Assembly (NCBI GenBank): GCA_035291605.1
Contig: DATDRS010000189.1
Coordinates: 1-25,387 of the forward strand
Length of the DNA stretch: 25,387 nucleotides
Source: DATDRS01 sp035291605
GTDB lineage: Bacteria > Chloroflexota > Anaerolineae > Anaerolineales > UBA6663
Direction of reading: 5' to 3'
Position 1 is the stretch's first letter. Every line of letters begins with the position of its first letter. The translations under genes were made by a program, and so were the position numbers. The notes under the pieces are model-generated. The model had not been told where the DNA came from. It made no database searches and saw only the letters and a program-made list of their open reading frames with translations. Positions 14,643 to 22,313 of this stretch are shown piece after piece.

Positions 14643-14738
14643 GCCTCGCCATCTCAACATCCGTTGACTGCTCTCCCAGCGCCAACATCCGGGTTTAGCG
14701 GTAGACTCTGGTGAGAGTCACCCGCAGGAGTGAAAGCC

Positions 14739-15710
14739 ATGTCTGATCTGTCCGGGACATCCGTCATTCAGAGTGAGGTTAAACCGGCGCGGCCCGAGAC
14801 CATGGTCCACGTCGCGCCTGAAGAAAAGAGGGCCGCGAAGAGCGTGACGCTCGGCCTCGCGCAAATCAAAACCAGGCTGGGCGACGTGCCGGCTAACCTC
14901 GAAAAGCACCTGGCTTACATTGACGAAGCGGCGAAACAGGGGGTGGAACTGCTCGTCTTCCCGGAGCTGTCGCTCACGGGCTATGTCGTGCAAGACCTCG
15001 CGCCGACGCTCGCCCACGCGCCCACACCCGACGACCCTGTTTTCCGTCTCCTGTTCGAGGCCTCGCAGCGCATGGATCTGATGGTTGGCTTCGTAGACGA
15101 GGACGAACGCCACCGCTTTTTCATCTCGGCGGCGTATCTCTCGCGGGGCAAAGCCCTGCACGTGCATCACAAGGTCTATTTGCCCACGTACGGGCTGTTT
15201 GACGAGGGGCGCTTCTTCGCATGGGGCGATTCCATCCGCGCTTTCGACACGCGCTTTGGCCGGGTGGGGATGCTCATTTGTGAGGACTTCTGGCACGCCT
15301 CGCCGCCTTACCTGCTCTGGCTCGACGGCGCAGACCTGATGCTCTTCGCCTCGGCCTCGCCGGGGCGCGGGCTGAAGCAGGACGACAAACTAGAATCGGC
15401 GTGGTGGGTGGAGCACGTCAACCGCGCCTACGCCAGCCTCTTCACGACGTTTGTGGCGCACACGAACAAGGTCGGCTTCGAGGATGGGCTGAACTTTTGG
15501 GGCGGCGCTACGGTGTTCGACCCCGACGGCGATTTGATTGCGCAGGGGCCGTATCACGAGGAAGCGTTGACGGTGACCCGCCTCGACCTCGGCCAGTTGC
15601 GCCGCACCCGCGCCCGGCTGCCCCTGCTGCGCGACGAGCGCCATGCACTGGTCCTGCGCGAGATCCAGCGGATTATCGCGGGCGAGCGCGGCGCGCGGGA
15701 CAAAGGCTGA
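14739..15710 (+). CDS. Nitrilase-family amidohydrolase, likely glutaminase partner of NadE
   Basis: This is a carbon-nitrogen hydrolase, 323 residues, with the full Glu-Lys-Cys triad: Glu76 (VFPELSLTGY), Lys145 (HHKVYLPTYG) and Cys181 (LICEDFWH). The sequence GLFDEGRFF after the lysine is characteristic of the glutamine-hydrolysing domain of NAD synthetases. The gene lies 54 bp upstream of nadE. In many bacteria the two are fused; here they are separate, so this protein probably supplies ammonia from glutamine to NadE. About 35 residues before the domain look disordered. GCAGGAG eight bases before the ATG at 14739 sets the start; a GTG three codons earlier overlaps it. A stand-alone amidase is the alternative. 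Confidence 0.9.
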   Translation: MSDLSGTSVIQSEVKPARPETMVHVAPEEKRAAKSVTLGLAQIKTRLGDVPANLEKHLAYIDEAAKQGVELLVFPELSLTGYVVQDLAPTLAHAPTPDDPVFRLLFEASQRMDLMVGFVDEDERHRFFISAAYLSRGKALHVHHKVYLPTYGLFDEGRFFAWGDSIRAFDTRFGRVGMLICEDFWHASPPYLLWLDGADLMLFASASPGRGLKQDDKLESAWWVEHVNRAYASLFTTFVAHTNKVGFEDGLNFWGGATVFDPDGDLIAQGPYHEEALTVTRLDLGQLRRTRARLPLLRDERHALVLREIQRIIAGERGARDKG

Positions 15711-15716
15711 AAAAAA

Positions 15717-15751
15717 ATCCCAAATCCCAAGCACCAAAGCTCAAACTCTTG
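15717..15751 (+). repeat. Heptamer-phased tract between nitrilase and nadE
   Basis: Five 7-base units, beginning ATCCCAA, ATCCCAA and then drifting, fill most of the 54-bp gap. The same ATCCCAA unit type recurs after htpG at 25116. No promoter or Shine-Dalgarno was seen in the gap. Confidence 0.65.
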
Positions 15752-15764
15752 GCGTGCAGACGGC

Positions 15765-16589
15765 ATGAATATTTCCCTGGCCATCAATACCAGCCTCGCC
15801 CGTAAAATCCTGGTTTCCTTTGTCCGCGAGGAAGTGACGCGCACCGGCCTATCGCGCGTGGTCATCGGCCTCTCCGGCGGGATTGATTCAGCCCTCGCGT
15901 GTTTTCTGGCCGCCGAAGCCCTGGGACCGGAGAGCGTGCTCGCCCTGCGCCTGCCTTACAAATCCTCCTCGCCCGACTCGCTGGCCCACGCGCAGGTGGT
16001 GATTGACCAGCTCGGCGTCCAGAGCGAAACCTTTTCCATCACCGACATGGTCGAGCCCCTGTTGGCGACCATCCCGCCCGAAGACGCGAAGCGGCGCGGC
16101 AACGTGATGGCGCGGACGCGCATGACCGTCTGGTATGACCGCAGCGCGGCGGCGAAGGCGCTGGTGATCGGCACGAGCAACAAGACGGAGATTCTCCTCG
16201 GCTACACCACGCTCTTCGGCGACTCGGCCTCGGCGCTGAACCCGCTGGGGGACCTGTACAAAACCCAGGTGCGCCAACTCTCCCGCGCGGTCGGCGTCCC
16301 CGCCCCGATCCTTGACAAGCCCCCCTCGGCCGACCTCTGGCCCGGCCAGACCGACGAAGGCGAGATGGGCCTCACCTATGAGCGCGTGGATCAGTTGTTG
16401 TATCTGCTCGTGGATCAGCGCTGCCGCCTGGAGGAATGCGTGGAGGCAGGATTTGAAAAGATGTTTGTCGAGCGCGTGCTCAGGCTGATGCGCCAGAACC
16501 AGTTCAAGCGTATGCCGCCAATCATTGCCAAGCTGAGCAACCGCACGGTTGGGTACGATTTTTTATACTTGCGAGATTGGGGAACGTAA
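15765..16589 (+). CDS. nadE: NAD+ synthetase NadE (synthetase domain only)
   Basis: NadE adenylates deamido-NAD with ATP and amidates it, the last step of NAD synthesis. The 274-residue protein covers the synthetase domain alone. The PP-loop SGGIDS is at 37-42, GTSNKTE at 136-142, YTTLFGDSA at 147-155, and PSADLWPGQTDE at 187-198. All match the family and no residue looks lost. No strong Shine-Dalgarno precedes the ATG, perhaps because translation follows the upstream nitrilase gene. With the nitrilase 54 bp upstream, it probably works as a two-subunit glutamine-dependent enzyme, though free ammonia use is possible. Confidence 0.95.
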   Translation: MNISLAINTSLARKILVSFVREEVTRTGLSRVVIGLSGGIDSALACFLAAEALGPESVLALRLPYKSSSPDSLAHAQVVIDQLGVQSETFSITDMVEPLLATIPPEDAKRRGNVMARTRMTVWYDRSAAAKALVIGTSNKTEILLGYTTLFGDSASALNPLGDLYKTQVRQLSRAVGVPAPILDKPPSADLWPGQTDEGEMGLTYERVDQLLYLLVDQRCRLEECVEAGFEKMFVERVLRLMRQNQFKRMPPIIAKLSNRTVGYDFLYLRDWGT

Positions 16590-16600
16590 TTGTACCGCGG

Positions 16601-16667
16601 GGCAGGGAAGCAGAGGCGCAGGGGGAAAGTGCGTCTCTCCCTTGCTCTGCTGCCCCTCTGCTCCCCC
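16601..16667. repeat. G-rich and C-rich heptamer tracts facing each other
   Basis: Four purine-rich 7-base units (such as GGCAGGG) are followed a few bases later by five pyrimidine-rich ones (such as CCTTGCT). The arms are partly complementary and could fold. The tract fills the gap between nadE and the MFS gene, and a loose TATTGT follows near 16671. Confidence 0.5.
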
Positions 16668-16684
16668 GCTTATTGTATGCCCTC

Positions 16685-17956
16685 ATGCTGAATCTCCCTC
16701 CTGCCCTCACTGCCCTCCGCTACCGCAACTTCCGCCTGATCTGGCTGGGGCAGCTCATCTCCATGTCCGGCTCGACGATGCAGAGCGCGGCGATCCTCTG
16801 GCACGTCTCGCTGCTTGCTCCGGAGAACCAGAAGGGCCTCGCCCTGGGCGTGGTCGGACTGGTGCGCGTGATCCCCATCATCATCTTCTCGCTCATCAGC
16901 GGCGTCGTCGCCGACGCGGTGGACCGGCGCAAATTGATGCTCGCCACGCAAACGGGCATGACGCTAGCCGCTGCCGCGCTGGCTTTCATCACTTTTCGCG
17001 GGCTTACTGCCGCCTGGCCCGTCTATCTGCTCACGGCGCTCAGCGCCGCGGCCAGCGCCTTCGACAATCCGGCGCGGCAGTCGCTCGTCCCCAATCTCGT
17101 GCCCCGCGAGCACCTGCCCAACGCGATCAGCCTGTACGCGATCATGTTCCAGACGGCCTCCGTGCTTGGCCCCTCGCTCGCGGGCGTGATGATCGCCGGG
17201 CTGGGGGTGGGGTGGGTGTACGCCTTCAACATGCTCTCGTTCCTCGCGGTCATCGTCGCGCTGCTGCTCATGCGCGACGCGCCCGAGAGGCCGGAGGCAG
17301 AGAAAAGCGAGATCAGCCTCGGGGCCGCGCTCGAAGGGCTGCGGTTCGTATTCGCCGCGCCGCTCATCCGCTCGACGATGGTGCTGGATTTCTTCGCCAA
17401 CTTCTTCGCCTCGGCCACGGCGCTGCTGCCCCTCTTCGCGCAGGACATCCTCCGCGTGGGCGCGCAGGGCTACGGCTGGCTCTATGCCGCTCCTTCGATT
17501 GGCGCAGTGGCCGCCAGCCTGGCCATGGTCCGCCTGACCGACCGGATCGAGCGCCGGGGTTGGGTATTAATCTGGGGCGTTTTTGTTTACGGTCTGGCGA
17601 CGGTCGTCTTTGGCCTCTCGCGCCATTTCTGGCTGATGTTCCTGTGCCTCGCGCTCACGGGCGCCGCCGACACGGTGAGCATGGTCCTGCGCAACATCAT
17701 CCGCCAGTTGACCACGCCGGATCACCTGCGCGGGCGCATGACGAGCGTGAACATGATCTTCTTCATGGGCGGGCCGCAGTTGGGCGAACTGGAAGCGGGC
17801 GCGGTCGCCAACTGGCTGGGCGCACCGTTCTCAGTCGTCAGCGGGGGCCTCGGCTGTCTGCTCGCTACGGCGTGGATCGCGTGGCTGACGCCCACCCTGC
17901 GCCGCTATCGCCGGGAGGCGAGGCCGCTCGCCATGCAGGGCGCGGCGGCGGATTAG
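16685..17956 (+). CDS. MFS exporter (EntS-like branch)
   Basis: This major facilitator transporter of the drug/siderophore exporter type (MFS_3, EntS-like) has 423 residues and about twelve hydrophobic segments. It opens with LRYRNFRLIWLGQLIS, the hallmark of this branch. Motif A appears as DAVDRRKLML in the first half and a related RLTDRIERRG in the second. Conserved FDNPARQSLVPNLV follows. The ATG at 16685 is chosen because upstream codons lie in a low-complexity heptamer tract. There is no clear Shine-Dalgarno, and in-frame TTG codons just before it are alternatives. Substrate is unknown and neighbours give no hint. A second open frame of similar length on the same strand is a codon-composition shadow. 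Confidence 0.9.
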   Translation: MLNLPPALTALRYRNFRLIWLGQLISMSGSTMQSAAILWHVSLLAPENQKGLALGVVGLVRVIPIIIFSLISGVVADAVDRRKLMLATQTGMTLAAAALAFITFRGLTAAWPVYLLTALSAAASAFDNPARQSLVPNLVPREHLPNAISLYAIMFQTASVLGPSLAGVMIAGLGVGWVYAFNMLSFLAVIVALLLMRDAPERPEAEKSEISLGAALEGLRFVFAAPLIRSTMVLDFFANFFASATALLPLFAQDILRVGAQGYGWLYAAPSIGAVAASLAMVRLTDRIERRGWVLIWGVFVYGLATVVFGLSRHFWLMFLCLALTGAADTVSMVLRNIIRQLTTPDHLRGRMTSVNMIFFMGGPQLGELEAGAVANWLGAPFSVVSGGLGCLLATAWIAWLTPTLRRYRREARPLAMQGAAAD

Positions 17957-18044
17957 CCTCAACGGATGGAGCGAATTGCGCGGATTGAGAAAAGATTTAT
18001 CATTCCCCCATTTGCGCCATGCGTTGACGAGAGGATTTGACCGT

Positions 18045-18947
18045 ATGAAGCGCGCCGTCAGCATCAGCCTGGGATCGTCCAAACGCAACAAAGCCGTCGA
18101 GGTGACCCTGCTCGGCGAGCGGGTGAGCATCGAGCGCATCGGCGCCGACGGCGACGAGAAACGAGCGCGGCAGATGTTCGCCGAGCTGGACGGGAAGGTG
18201 GATGCCCTTGGCGTGGGGGGCATTGACCTCGCCGTGCACACGCCGTGGAAGGACTACCCGCTGCACACCGCCTGGCGGCTCGTGGCGGACGTGAAGCACA
18301 CGCCGTTCGTGGACGGCGACGGATTGAAGCAGACCCTCGAGCGGCGCGTGATGCAGTCCGTGGAGAAGGAGATTGGCGCCGAGATCCAGCCCAAGACCGC
18401 GTTCATCGTCCAGGCCATCTCGCGCTATGGGATGATGCGGTCGTTCGTTGACGCCGGTTACACCTGCGTGTTCGGCGATCTGATGTCCGGTCTGGACATT
18501 CCCGTTCCAGTCCGCAGTGTGAAAACGCTCAACACCGTGGCCAAAATCATCCTGCCCATCGTGGGCTACCTGCCGTTCTCCATGTTGTACCCCACTGGCG
18601 AGCAGCAGGAAGTGGTGACGCCTAAATTTGTGAAGTACTACCAGGCTAACACGGTGACGGCGGGCGATTTCCTGTATGTCAAACAGCACATGCCTGCGAC
18701 TGGCATGGAAGGCAAAGTCATCGTCACCAACACCACAACCGAGACCGACGTCGCCTTCCTGAGAGCGCGCGGCGTCAGGTACCTCGTCACGACCACGCCT
18801 CCGCTCGACGGGCGCACTTTCGGCACGAACATGATGGAAGCGGCGCTGGTGGCGGTCGCGGGCAAAGGCCGCAAGCTCACCTACGCCGAGTTGGAAGAAC
18901 TGACGGACAGGTTGGGGCTCAAGCCGACGATCCAGAAACTTAATTAG
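18045..18947 (+). CDS. Conserved protein of unknown function, first gene of a three-gene operon
   Basis: I do not recognise this gene securely. I have a vague memory of similar Chloroflexota proteins being labelled quinate 5-dehydrogenase, but nothing here supports that. The 300-residue protein has no signal peptide or long membrane segment. Striking blocks are SLGSSKRNK (about 7-15), ALGVGGIDLAV, FVDGDGLKQTLERR, QAISRYGMM, VFGDLMSGLDIPVPV and a C-terminal TTTPPLDGRTFGTNMMEAA. The high density of Gly and Asp in conserved-looking turns suggests an enzyme with a nucleotide- or sugar-binding fold, which is inference. GAGAGGA about nine bases upstream supports the ATG at 18045. The nucleotidyltransferase starts 29 bp after its stop, so the two probably act in one pathway. 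Confidence 0.7.
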   Translation: MKRAVSISLGSSKRNKAVEVTLLGERVSIERIGADGDEKRARQMFAELDGKVDALGVGGIDLAVHTPWKDYPLHTAWRLVADVKHTPFVDGDGLKQTLERRVMQSVEKEIGAEIQPKTAFIVQAISRYGMMRSFVDAGYTCVFGDLMSGLDIPVPVRSVKTLNTVAKIILPIVGYLPFSMLYPTGEQQEVVTPKFVKYYQANTVTAGDFLYVKQHMPATGMEGKVIVTNTTTETDVAFLRARGVRYLVTTTPPLDGRTFGTNMMEAALVAVAGKGRKLTYAELEELTDRLGLKPTIQKLN

Positions 18948-18976
18948 CCATGCACGTTGAGCCGTGAGAACTGACC

Positions 18977-19765
18977 ATGACACTCGTTGACGCCATCGTT
19001 ACCGCCGGGGGCATCCCCAAACCTGACGAACCGCTTTACCCGTACACGCAGGGCAAGCCTAAGGCGCTCGTGGACCTCGCCGGGAAACCGATGATCCAGT
19101 GGATCCTCGACGCTCTCGGCGAGGCGCAGACGATCCGCCGGGTGGTGGTCGTGGGCCTCACGGATGCGGGGACGGCGCTGACTTGCCGCAAAACGCTGGG
19201 CTACCTGCCCAGCCAGGGTTCGCTGGTTGACAACATCACCGCCGGGGCGCGGTGGGTCCTCGGCCAGGACGCCTCGGCCACGCACGCGCTGGTCGTCAGC
19301 TCCGATGTCCCGACGATCACGCCCGACGTCGTCAACTGGCACGTGGAAACCCCGCTGCAAACTGATCACGAAGTCTACTATTCGGTGATTCCTCAGGACC
19401 GGATGGAGCGCCGCTTCCCCGGCTCGAAGCGCAGTTACTTCCATTTCACCGATGGCACGTTCACGGCCGGCGACATGAACATGGTGGCGACGCGGGTCGT
19501 GACGCACGTCCCGCCGCAGATCCAGGCGCTGGTCGAGGCCCGCAAGAACATCTTCAAGCAGGCGGCGATTATCGGGTTCGACACCCTCCTGCTGCTGGCC
19601 CTGCGCCAGCTCTCGCTGGCGCAGACCGAGCAGATGGTCAGCCGGCGGCTGGGCCTTAAAGGCCACGTGCTGGTTTGTCCCCACGCTGAGGCTGGAATGG
19701 ACGTGGACAAGCCCGCGCAATACGAGCTTGTCAGGCGCGACCTCGAAGCGCGGCAAACGCTATGA
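18977..19765 (+). CDS. Nucleotidyltransferase (MobA/GlmU-type fold) with altered P-loop
   Basis: This predicted NTP-transferase (262 residues) would join a nucleotide to a phosphorylated small molecule. AIVTAGG (6-12) opens the fold and KPKALVDLAGKPMIQWILDA (27-46) is the substrate/NTP lysine block. VVSSDVP with Asp110 is the usual metal-binding aspartate position. The standard GxGTR loop after AGG is replaced by IPKPDEPLYPYTQG, so nucleotide binding may differ. The C-terminal half (about 170-262) is unlike common sugar-nucleotide enzymes. Only a weak purine-rich stretch precedes the ATG. The last four bases overlap the PAP2 gene (ATGA). Possible products include CDP- or GDP-linked alcohols or sugars; this is speculative. 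It could also be a Moco-nucleotide enzyme, since moaA lies nearby. Confidence 0.8.
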   Translation: MTLVDAIVTAGGIPKPDEPLYPYTQGKPKALVDLAGKPMIQWILDALGEAQTIRRVVVVGLTDAGTALTCRKTLGYLPSQGSLVDNITAGARWVLGQDASATHALVVSSDVPTITPDVVNWHVETPLQTDHEVYYSVIPQDRMERRFPGSKRSYFHFTDGTFTAGDMNMVATRVVTHVPPQIQALVEARKNIFKQAAIIGFDTLLLLALRQLSLAQTEQMVSRRLGLKGHVLVCPHAEAGMDVDKPAQYELVRRDLEARQTL

Positions 19766-20274
19766 TCGGTCAACTCCTCGAAACGGACGTCCGTCTTTCC
19801 GCCCGCCTGCGCGTGGCCGAGAGGCCCGGTCCGCTGCGCAACCTCGCCATCTTCCTGGCCCACTCCGGCGACAGCTGGTTCTGGGGCATCGGGTTGGGCG
19901 TCGTATGGCTGCTGAGCGACGACGTGTCCTGGAAATCCCTCGCGGTCAAGCTCGTCGTCGCCATCGCGGTCACGGCAGTGATCGTGCAAACGCTCAAGTG
20001 GGTGATCAAGCGGCGACGCCCCGAAGGTGAATGGGGAACCATCTACCGTATGACCGATCCCCACTCGTTCCCGTCCGGCCACGCGGCGCGCATGGCGATG
20101 CTGGCGGTCCTGGCGATGGCGCTTGGCCCGGCCTGGTTCGCCGGGCTGTTGACCTTGTGGGCTCCCCTCGTCGCCCTCGCCCGCGTAGCCATGGGCGTCC
20201 ACTATCTCTCCGACATCGCGGCGGGCGCGCTCTTTGGCGCTGGCATCGGCTTGATCCTCGCGCTGGTTTTGTGA
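19762..20274 (+). CDS. PAP2-family membrane phosphatase
   Basis: This is a small integral-membrane acid phosphatase, 170 residues, with about four or five hydrophobic segments. All three PAP2 signature motifs are intact: KWVIKRRRP (79-87, KX6RP), FPSGH (103-107) and RVAMGVHYLSD (141-151, with catalytic His147 and Asp151). Family members dephosphorylate phosphatidate, phosphatidylglycerophosphate, undecaprenyl diphosphate or sugar-phosphate lipids, and sequence does not tell which. It overlaps the nucleotidyltransferase by ATGA, so the two are translated together. A lipid-headgroup or lipid-linked-glycan pathway is the most natural joint role. Downstream (20275-20371) no gene or terminator was seen before the moaA promoter. 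Confidence 0.93.
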   Translation: MIGQLLETDVRLSARLRVAERPGPLRNLAIFLAHSGDSWFWGIGLGVVWLLSDDVSWKSLAVKLVVAIAVTAVIVQTLKWVIKRRRPEGEWGTIYRMTDPHSFPSGHAARMAMLAVLAMALGPAWFAGLLTLWAPLVALARVAMGVHYLSDIAAGALFGAGIGLILALVL

Positions 20275-20371
20275 ACCCGAGTGTTCTGGCCCCGGCGCGC
20301 CGCCCGCCCACTGCGCCCGACGATTGGCTGAGGGCAACGTGCGCGATTTCCAGATAATAAAGAAGACGTTT

Positions 20372-20399
20372 ATTTGACAAAACTAACCGCTATGTTAGA
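20372..20399 (+). promoter_or_regulatory. Promoter of moaA
   Basis: TTGACA (20372-20377) and TAGAAT (20394-20399) are spaced by 16 bases. Initiation near 20406 leaves a leader of about 40 bases, rich in C and T and with no Shine-Dalgarno. It is the strongest plus-strand promoter match in the window. Confidence 0.75.
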
Positions 20400-20445
20400 A
20401 TAACATTACGCTCATCTTTTTCTCTTTCTCTCTCTTTTGCCTCTC

Positions 20446-21426
20446 ATGGCCCTCGATCGCTTTGGTCGCGACATCAACTACCTCCGCATCAGCCTCACTG
20501 ACCGCTGCAACCTGCGGTGCGTCTACTGCATGCCGGAGGACATCAAGTTCCGCCCGCGCCCCGAATTGATGCAGGACGACGAGCTGCTCCTGCTCGTCCG
20601 GCTGTTCACCGAACTGGGTTTCCACAAATTCCGACTGACGGGCGGCGAGCCGACGGTGCGCGCGCACATCGTCGAGCTGGTGCGCGGCATCGCCCAGACG
20701 CCCGGCGTGCGCTCGCTCTCGATGACGACCAACGGCCTGCTGCTCAAGGAGCTTGCGCGCCCCCTCGCCGAGGCCGGCCTGCAGCGCGTCAACGTCTCTA
20801 TTGACACCCTCGATCCCGTAAAGTTCAAGCGCCTCACCCGCTGGGGCGACGTGCAGGACGTCTGGGAGGGCATCGTCGAGGCCGAGGCCGCCGGCCTGAC
20901 GCCTATGAAACTCAACGCCGTCGTCGTGCGGGGTTACAACGAAGACGACGTGGTGGACCTCGCCGCCCTCACGCTTGATCACCACTGGCAAATGCGCTTC
21001 ATCGAGATGATGCCCTTCGGCGAGGTCGCCGGATTTCAGCAGGCCCAGGTCGTCGCCGCGCAGGAGATGCGCGACCGGATCGAGGCGAAACTGGGGCCGC
21101 TCGCCCCGGTGGACGGCGGCAAACTCGACGGCGAGGCGCGGCTCTACCATTTGCCGGAGGGCCTGGGGGATGTTGGCTTCATCAGCTCGGTCACCGAGCC
21201 TTTCTGCGCCTCGTGCACCCGTGCGCGCCTCACCGCCGACGGCAAGCTCCGCATGTGCCTGCTGCGCGAGTACGAGGTGGACTTGCTCGCGCCGCTTCGC
21301 GCGGGCGCGACGTTGGACGACCTCAAGGCGCTCATCGCCAAAGCCGTGTGGCGCAAGCCCTGGGGCCATGGCCTCGCCCACAATGTCGTGCCAATGAACC
21401 GGGTGATGAGTGAGATCGGGGGGTAG
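20446..21426 (+). CDS. moaA: GTP 3',8-cyclase MoaA (molybdopterin biosynthesis)
   Basis: This radical SAM enzyme performs the first step of molybdenum-cofactor synthesis, turning GTP into 3',8-cyclo-7,8-dihydro-GTP. The protein has 326 residues. The SAM cluster CNLRCVYC is at 21-28, GGEPT at 66-70, and the second [4Fe-4S] cluster motif CX2CX13C uses Cys254, 257 and 271. It ends in Gly-Gly (325-326), the essential MoaA tail. The ATG at 20446 is chosen; a TTG three codons upstream is possible. Neither has a Shine-Dalgarno, as the leader is a C/T-rich tract. The cofactor feeds enzymes such as the molybdoenzyme at 5082-6623. No other mo genes are in the window. Confidence 0.96.
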   Translation: MALDRFGRDINYLRISLTDRCNLRCVYCMPEDIKFRPRPELMQDDELLLLVRLFTELGFHKFRLTGGEPTVRAHIVELVRGIAQTPGVRSLSMTTNGLLLKELARPLAEAGLQRVNVSIDTLDPVKFKRLTRWGDVQDVWEGIVEAEAAGLTPMKLNAVVVRGYNEDDVVDLAALTLDHHWQMRFIEMMPFGEVAGFQQAQVVAAQEMRDRIEAKLGPLAPVDGGKLDGEARLYHLPEGLGDVGFISSVTEPFCASCTRARLTADGKLRMCLLREYEVDLLAPLRAGATLDDLKALIAKAVWRKPWGHGLAHNVVPMNRVMSEIGG

Positions 21427-21499
21427 AAGTCGGAAGTTAGAAGTCAGAGGTCGGAAGCCAGATTGATCTTCTCTGACCTCCGACTTCTGACATCCAGCC
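21427..21499. repeat. Inverted heptamer array after moaA, possible terminator
   Basis: Five 7-base units on the left (21427-21461, such as AAGTCGG and AAGTCAG) face four units on the right (21472-21499, such as TCTGACC and TCCGACT) that are near-complements. The array starts right after the moaA stop and would fold into a long imperfect hairpin. No T-run follows. Confidence 0.7.
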
Positions 21500-21512
21500 T
21501 CCATTTTGCCTC

Positions 21513-21521
21513 TGTTATAAT
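21513..21521 (+). promoter_or_regulatory. Extended -10 promoter giving a leaderless HAD message
   Basis: TGTTATAAT, an extended -10 box with a perfect hexamer, ends seven bases before the ATG at 21529. Transcription would begin at or next to the start codon, so no leader and no Shine-Dalgarno. No -35 box is evident, which is normal for extended -10 promoters. Confidence 0.65.
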
Positions 21522-21528
21522 CCCCCGC

Positions 21529-22269
21529 ATGTCACGTTCCAATCACATTACCGCCGTCCTCTTTGACCTCGACGGCACGCTGCGGCACAACCGTCCCGGC
21601 GGTTTTGAGACGCTCGTCGAATACGCCGAGGAACTGGGCCGCACCTTCACGCTCGAACAGTTGCAGCACGGCGAGCGCTGGACGCATTATTACTGGGCGG
21701 CCTCGCCTGAGTTTCAGGCCGACCTGCAGGAATTCGGCGGCGAAAACGCGGCTTTCTGGCTGCGGCAGACCGAGCGGCAATTGCGCGCGCTGGAAGCCCC
21801 CGACGACCTGACGGAACTCGCCGTAAACATCAATCGTTTCTTCGATGAGCGCTACGAGCCGGACGACCACATCCCCGACGACGTGCTGCCCACCCTCGGG
21901 TGTTTGCGCGCCGATGGCTATACGCTGGGGCTGGTCTCGAACCGCACCGAACCACTCGACTCAGTGACGACGGAACTAGGGCTGGAGGGGGCTTTTGACT
22001 TCACCCTCTCGGCGGGACAGGCGCAAAGCTGGAAGCCCGCGCCAGGGATTTTCCTCAGGGCCGTGGAACTCGCCGGTTGCCGACCTGAAAACGCGGTATA
22101 CGTCGGCGACAACTTCTATGCCGACATCGAAGGCTCACGCCGAGCCGGCCTGCATTCCGTGTTGATTGACCCCAAGGGCATTTTCCACAGCCCGGGCTGC
22201 CCGGTCATCCGCACGCTCGGCGAGCTGGAAAGCACACTGGAACGACTGGGAACCAAACCGCCTGCCTGA
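21529..22269 (+). CDS. HAD-superfamily hydrolase
   Basis: This is a haloacid-dehalogenase-type phosphatase or phosphoglycolate-phosphatase-like enzyme, 246 residues. Motif I is FDLDGT (Asp13 nucleophile, Asp15), motif II VSNRT, motif III the lysine in SWKPAPGIF, and motif IV VGDNFYADIEGSRRAG. A helical cap domain occupies about 20-110. Substrate is unknown. A longer frame from 21463 exists, but it would be encoded by the inverted heptamer array, and the extended -10 box seven bases before 21529 marks this ATG as the start. It is followed 44 bp later by the SIMPL lipoprotein gene, possibly cotranscribed. Confidence 0.93.
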   Translation: MSRSNHITAVLFDLDGTLRHNRPGGFETLVEYAEELGRTFTLEQLQHGERWTHYYWAASPEFQADLQEFGGENAAFWLRQTERQLRALEAPDDLTELAVNINRFFDERYEPDDHIPDDVLPTLGCLRADGYTLGLVSNRTEPLDSVTTELGLEGAFDFTLSAGQAQSWKPAPGIFLRAVELAGCRPENAVYVGDNFYADIEGSRRAGLHSVLIDPKGIFHSPGCPVIRTLGELESTLERLGTKPPA

Positions 22270-22313
22270 GCGTCTGTAGCGTGACAATTCGATCAGACAA
22301 GGAGCAGCAAAGA

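Noticed and set aside
14638..14667. Terminator after the lgt-like gene (GTTGAG/CTCAAC hairpin)
   Set aside because: The stem is only six bases with a nine-base loop and no T-run; too weak to list as a terminator.
16549..17988. A long plus-strand open frame overlapping the MFS gene in another frame
   Set aside because: Its translation is arginine-, alanine- and proline-rich noise typical of GC-rich shadows, while the MFS frame shows clean family motifs and membrane segments.
20400..20445. Molybdenum-cofactor riboswitch upstream of moaA
   Set aside because: The leader after the promoter is only about 40 bases of pyrimidine-rich, unstructured sequence.
21427..21499. CRISPR array
   Set aside because: Units are seven bases long without spacers of constant length, and there are no cas genes in the window.
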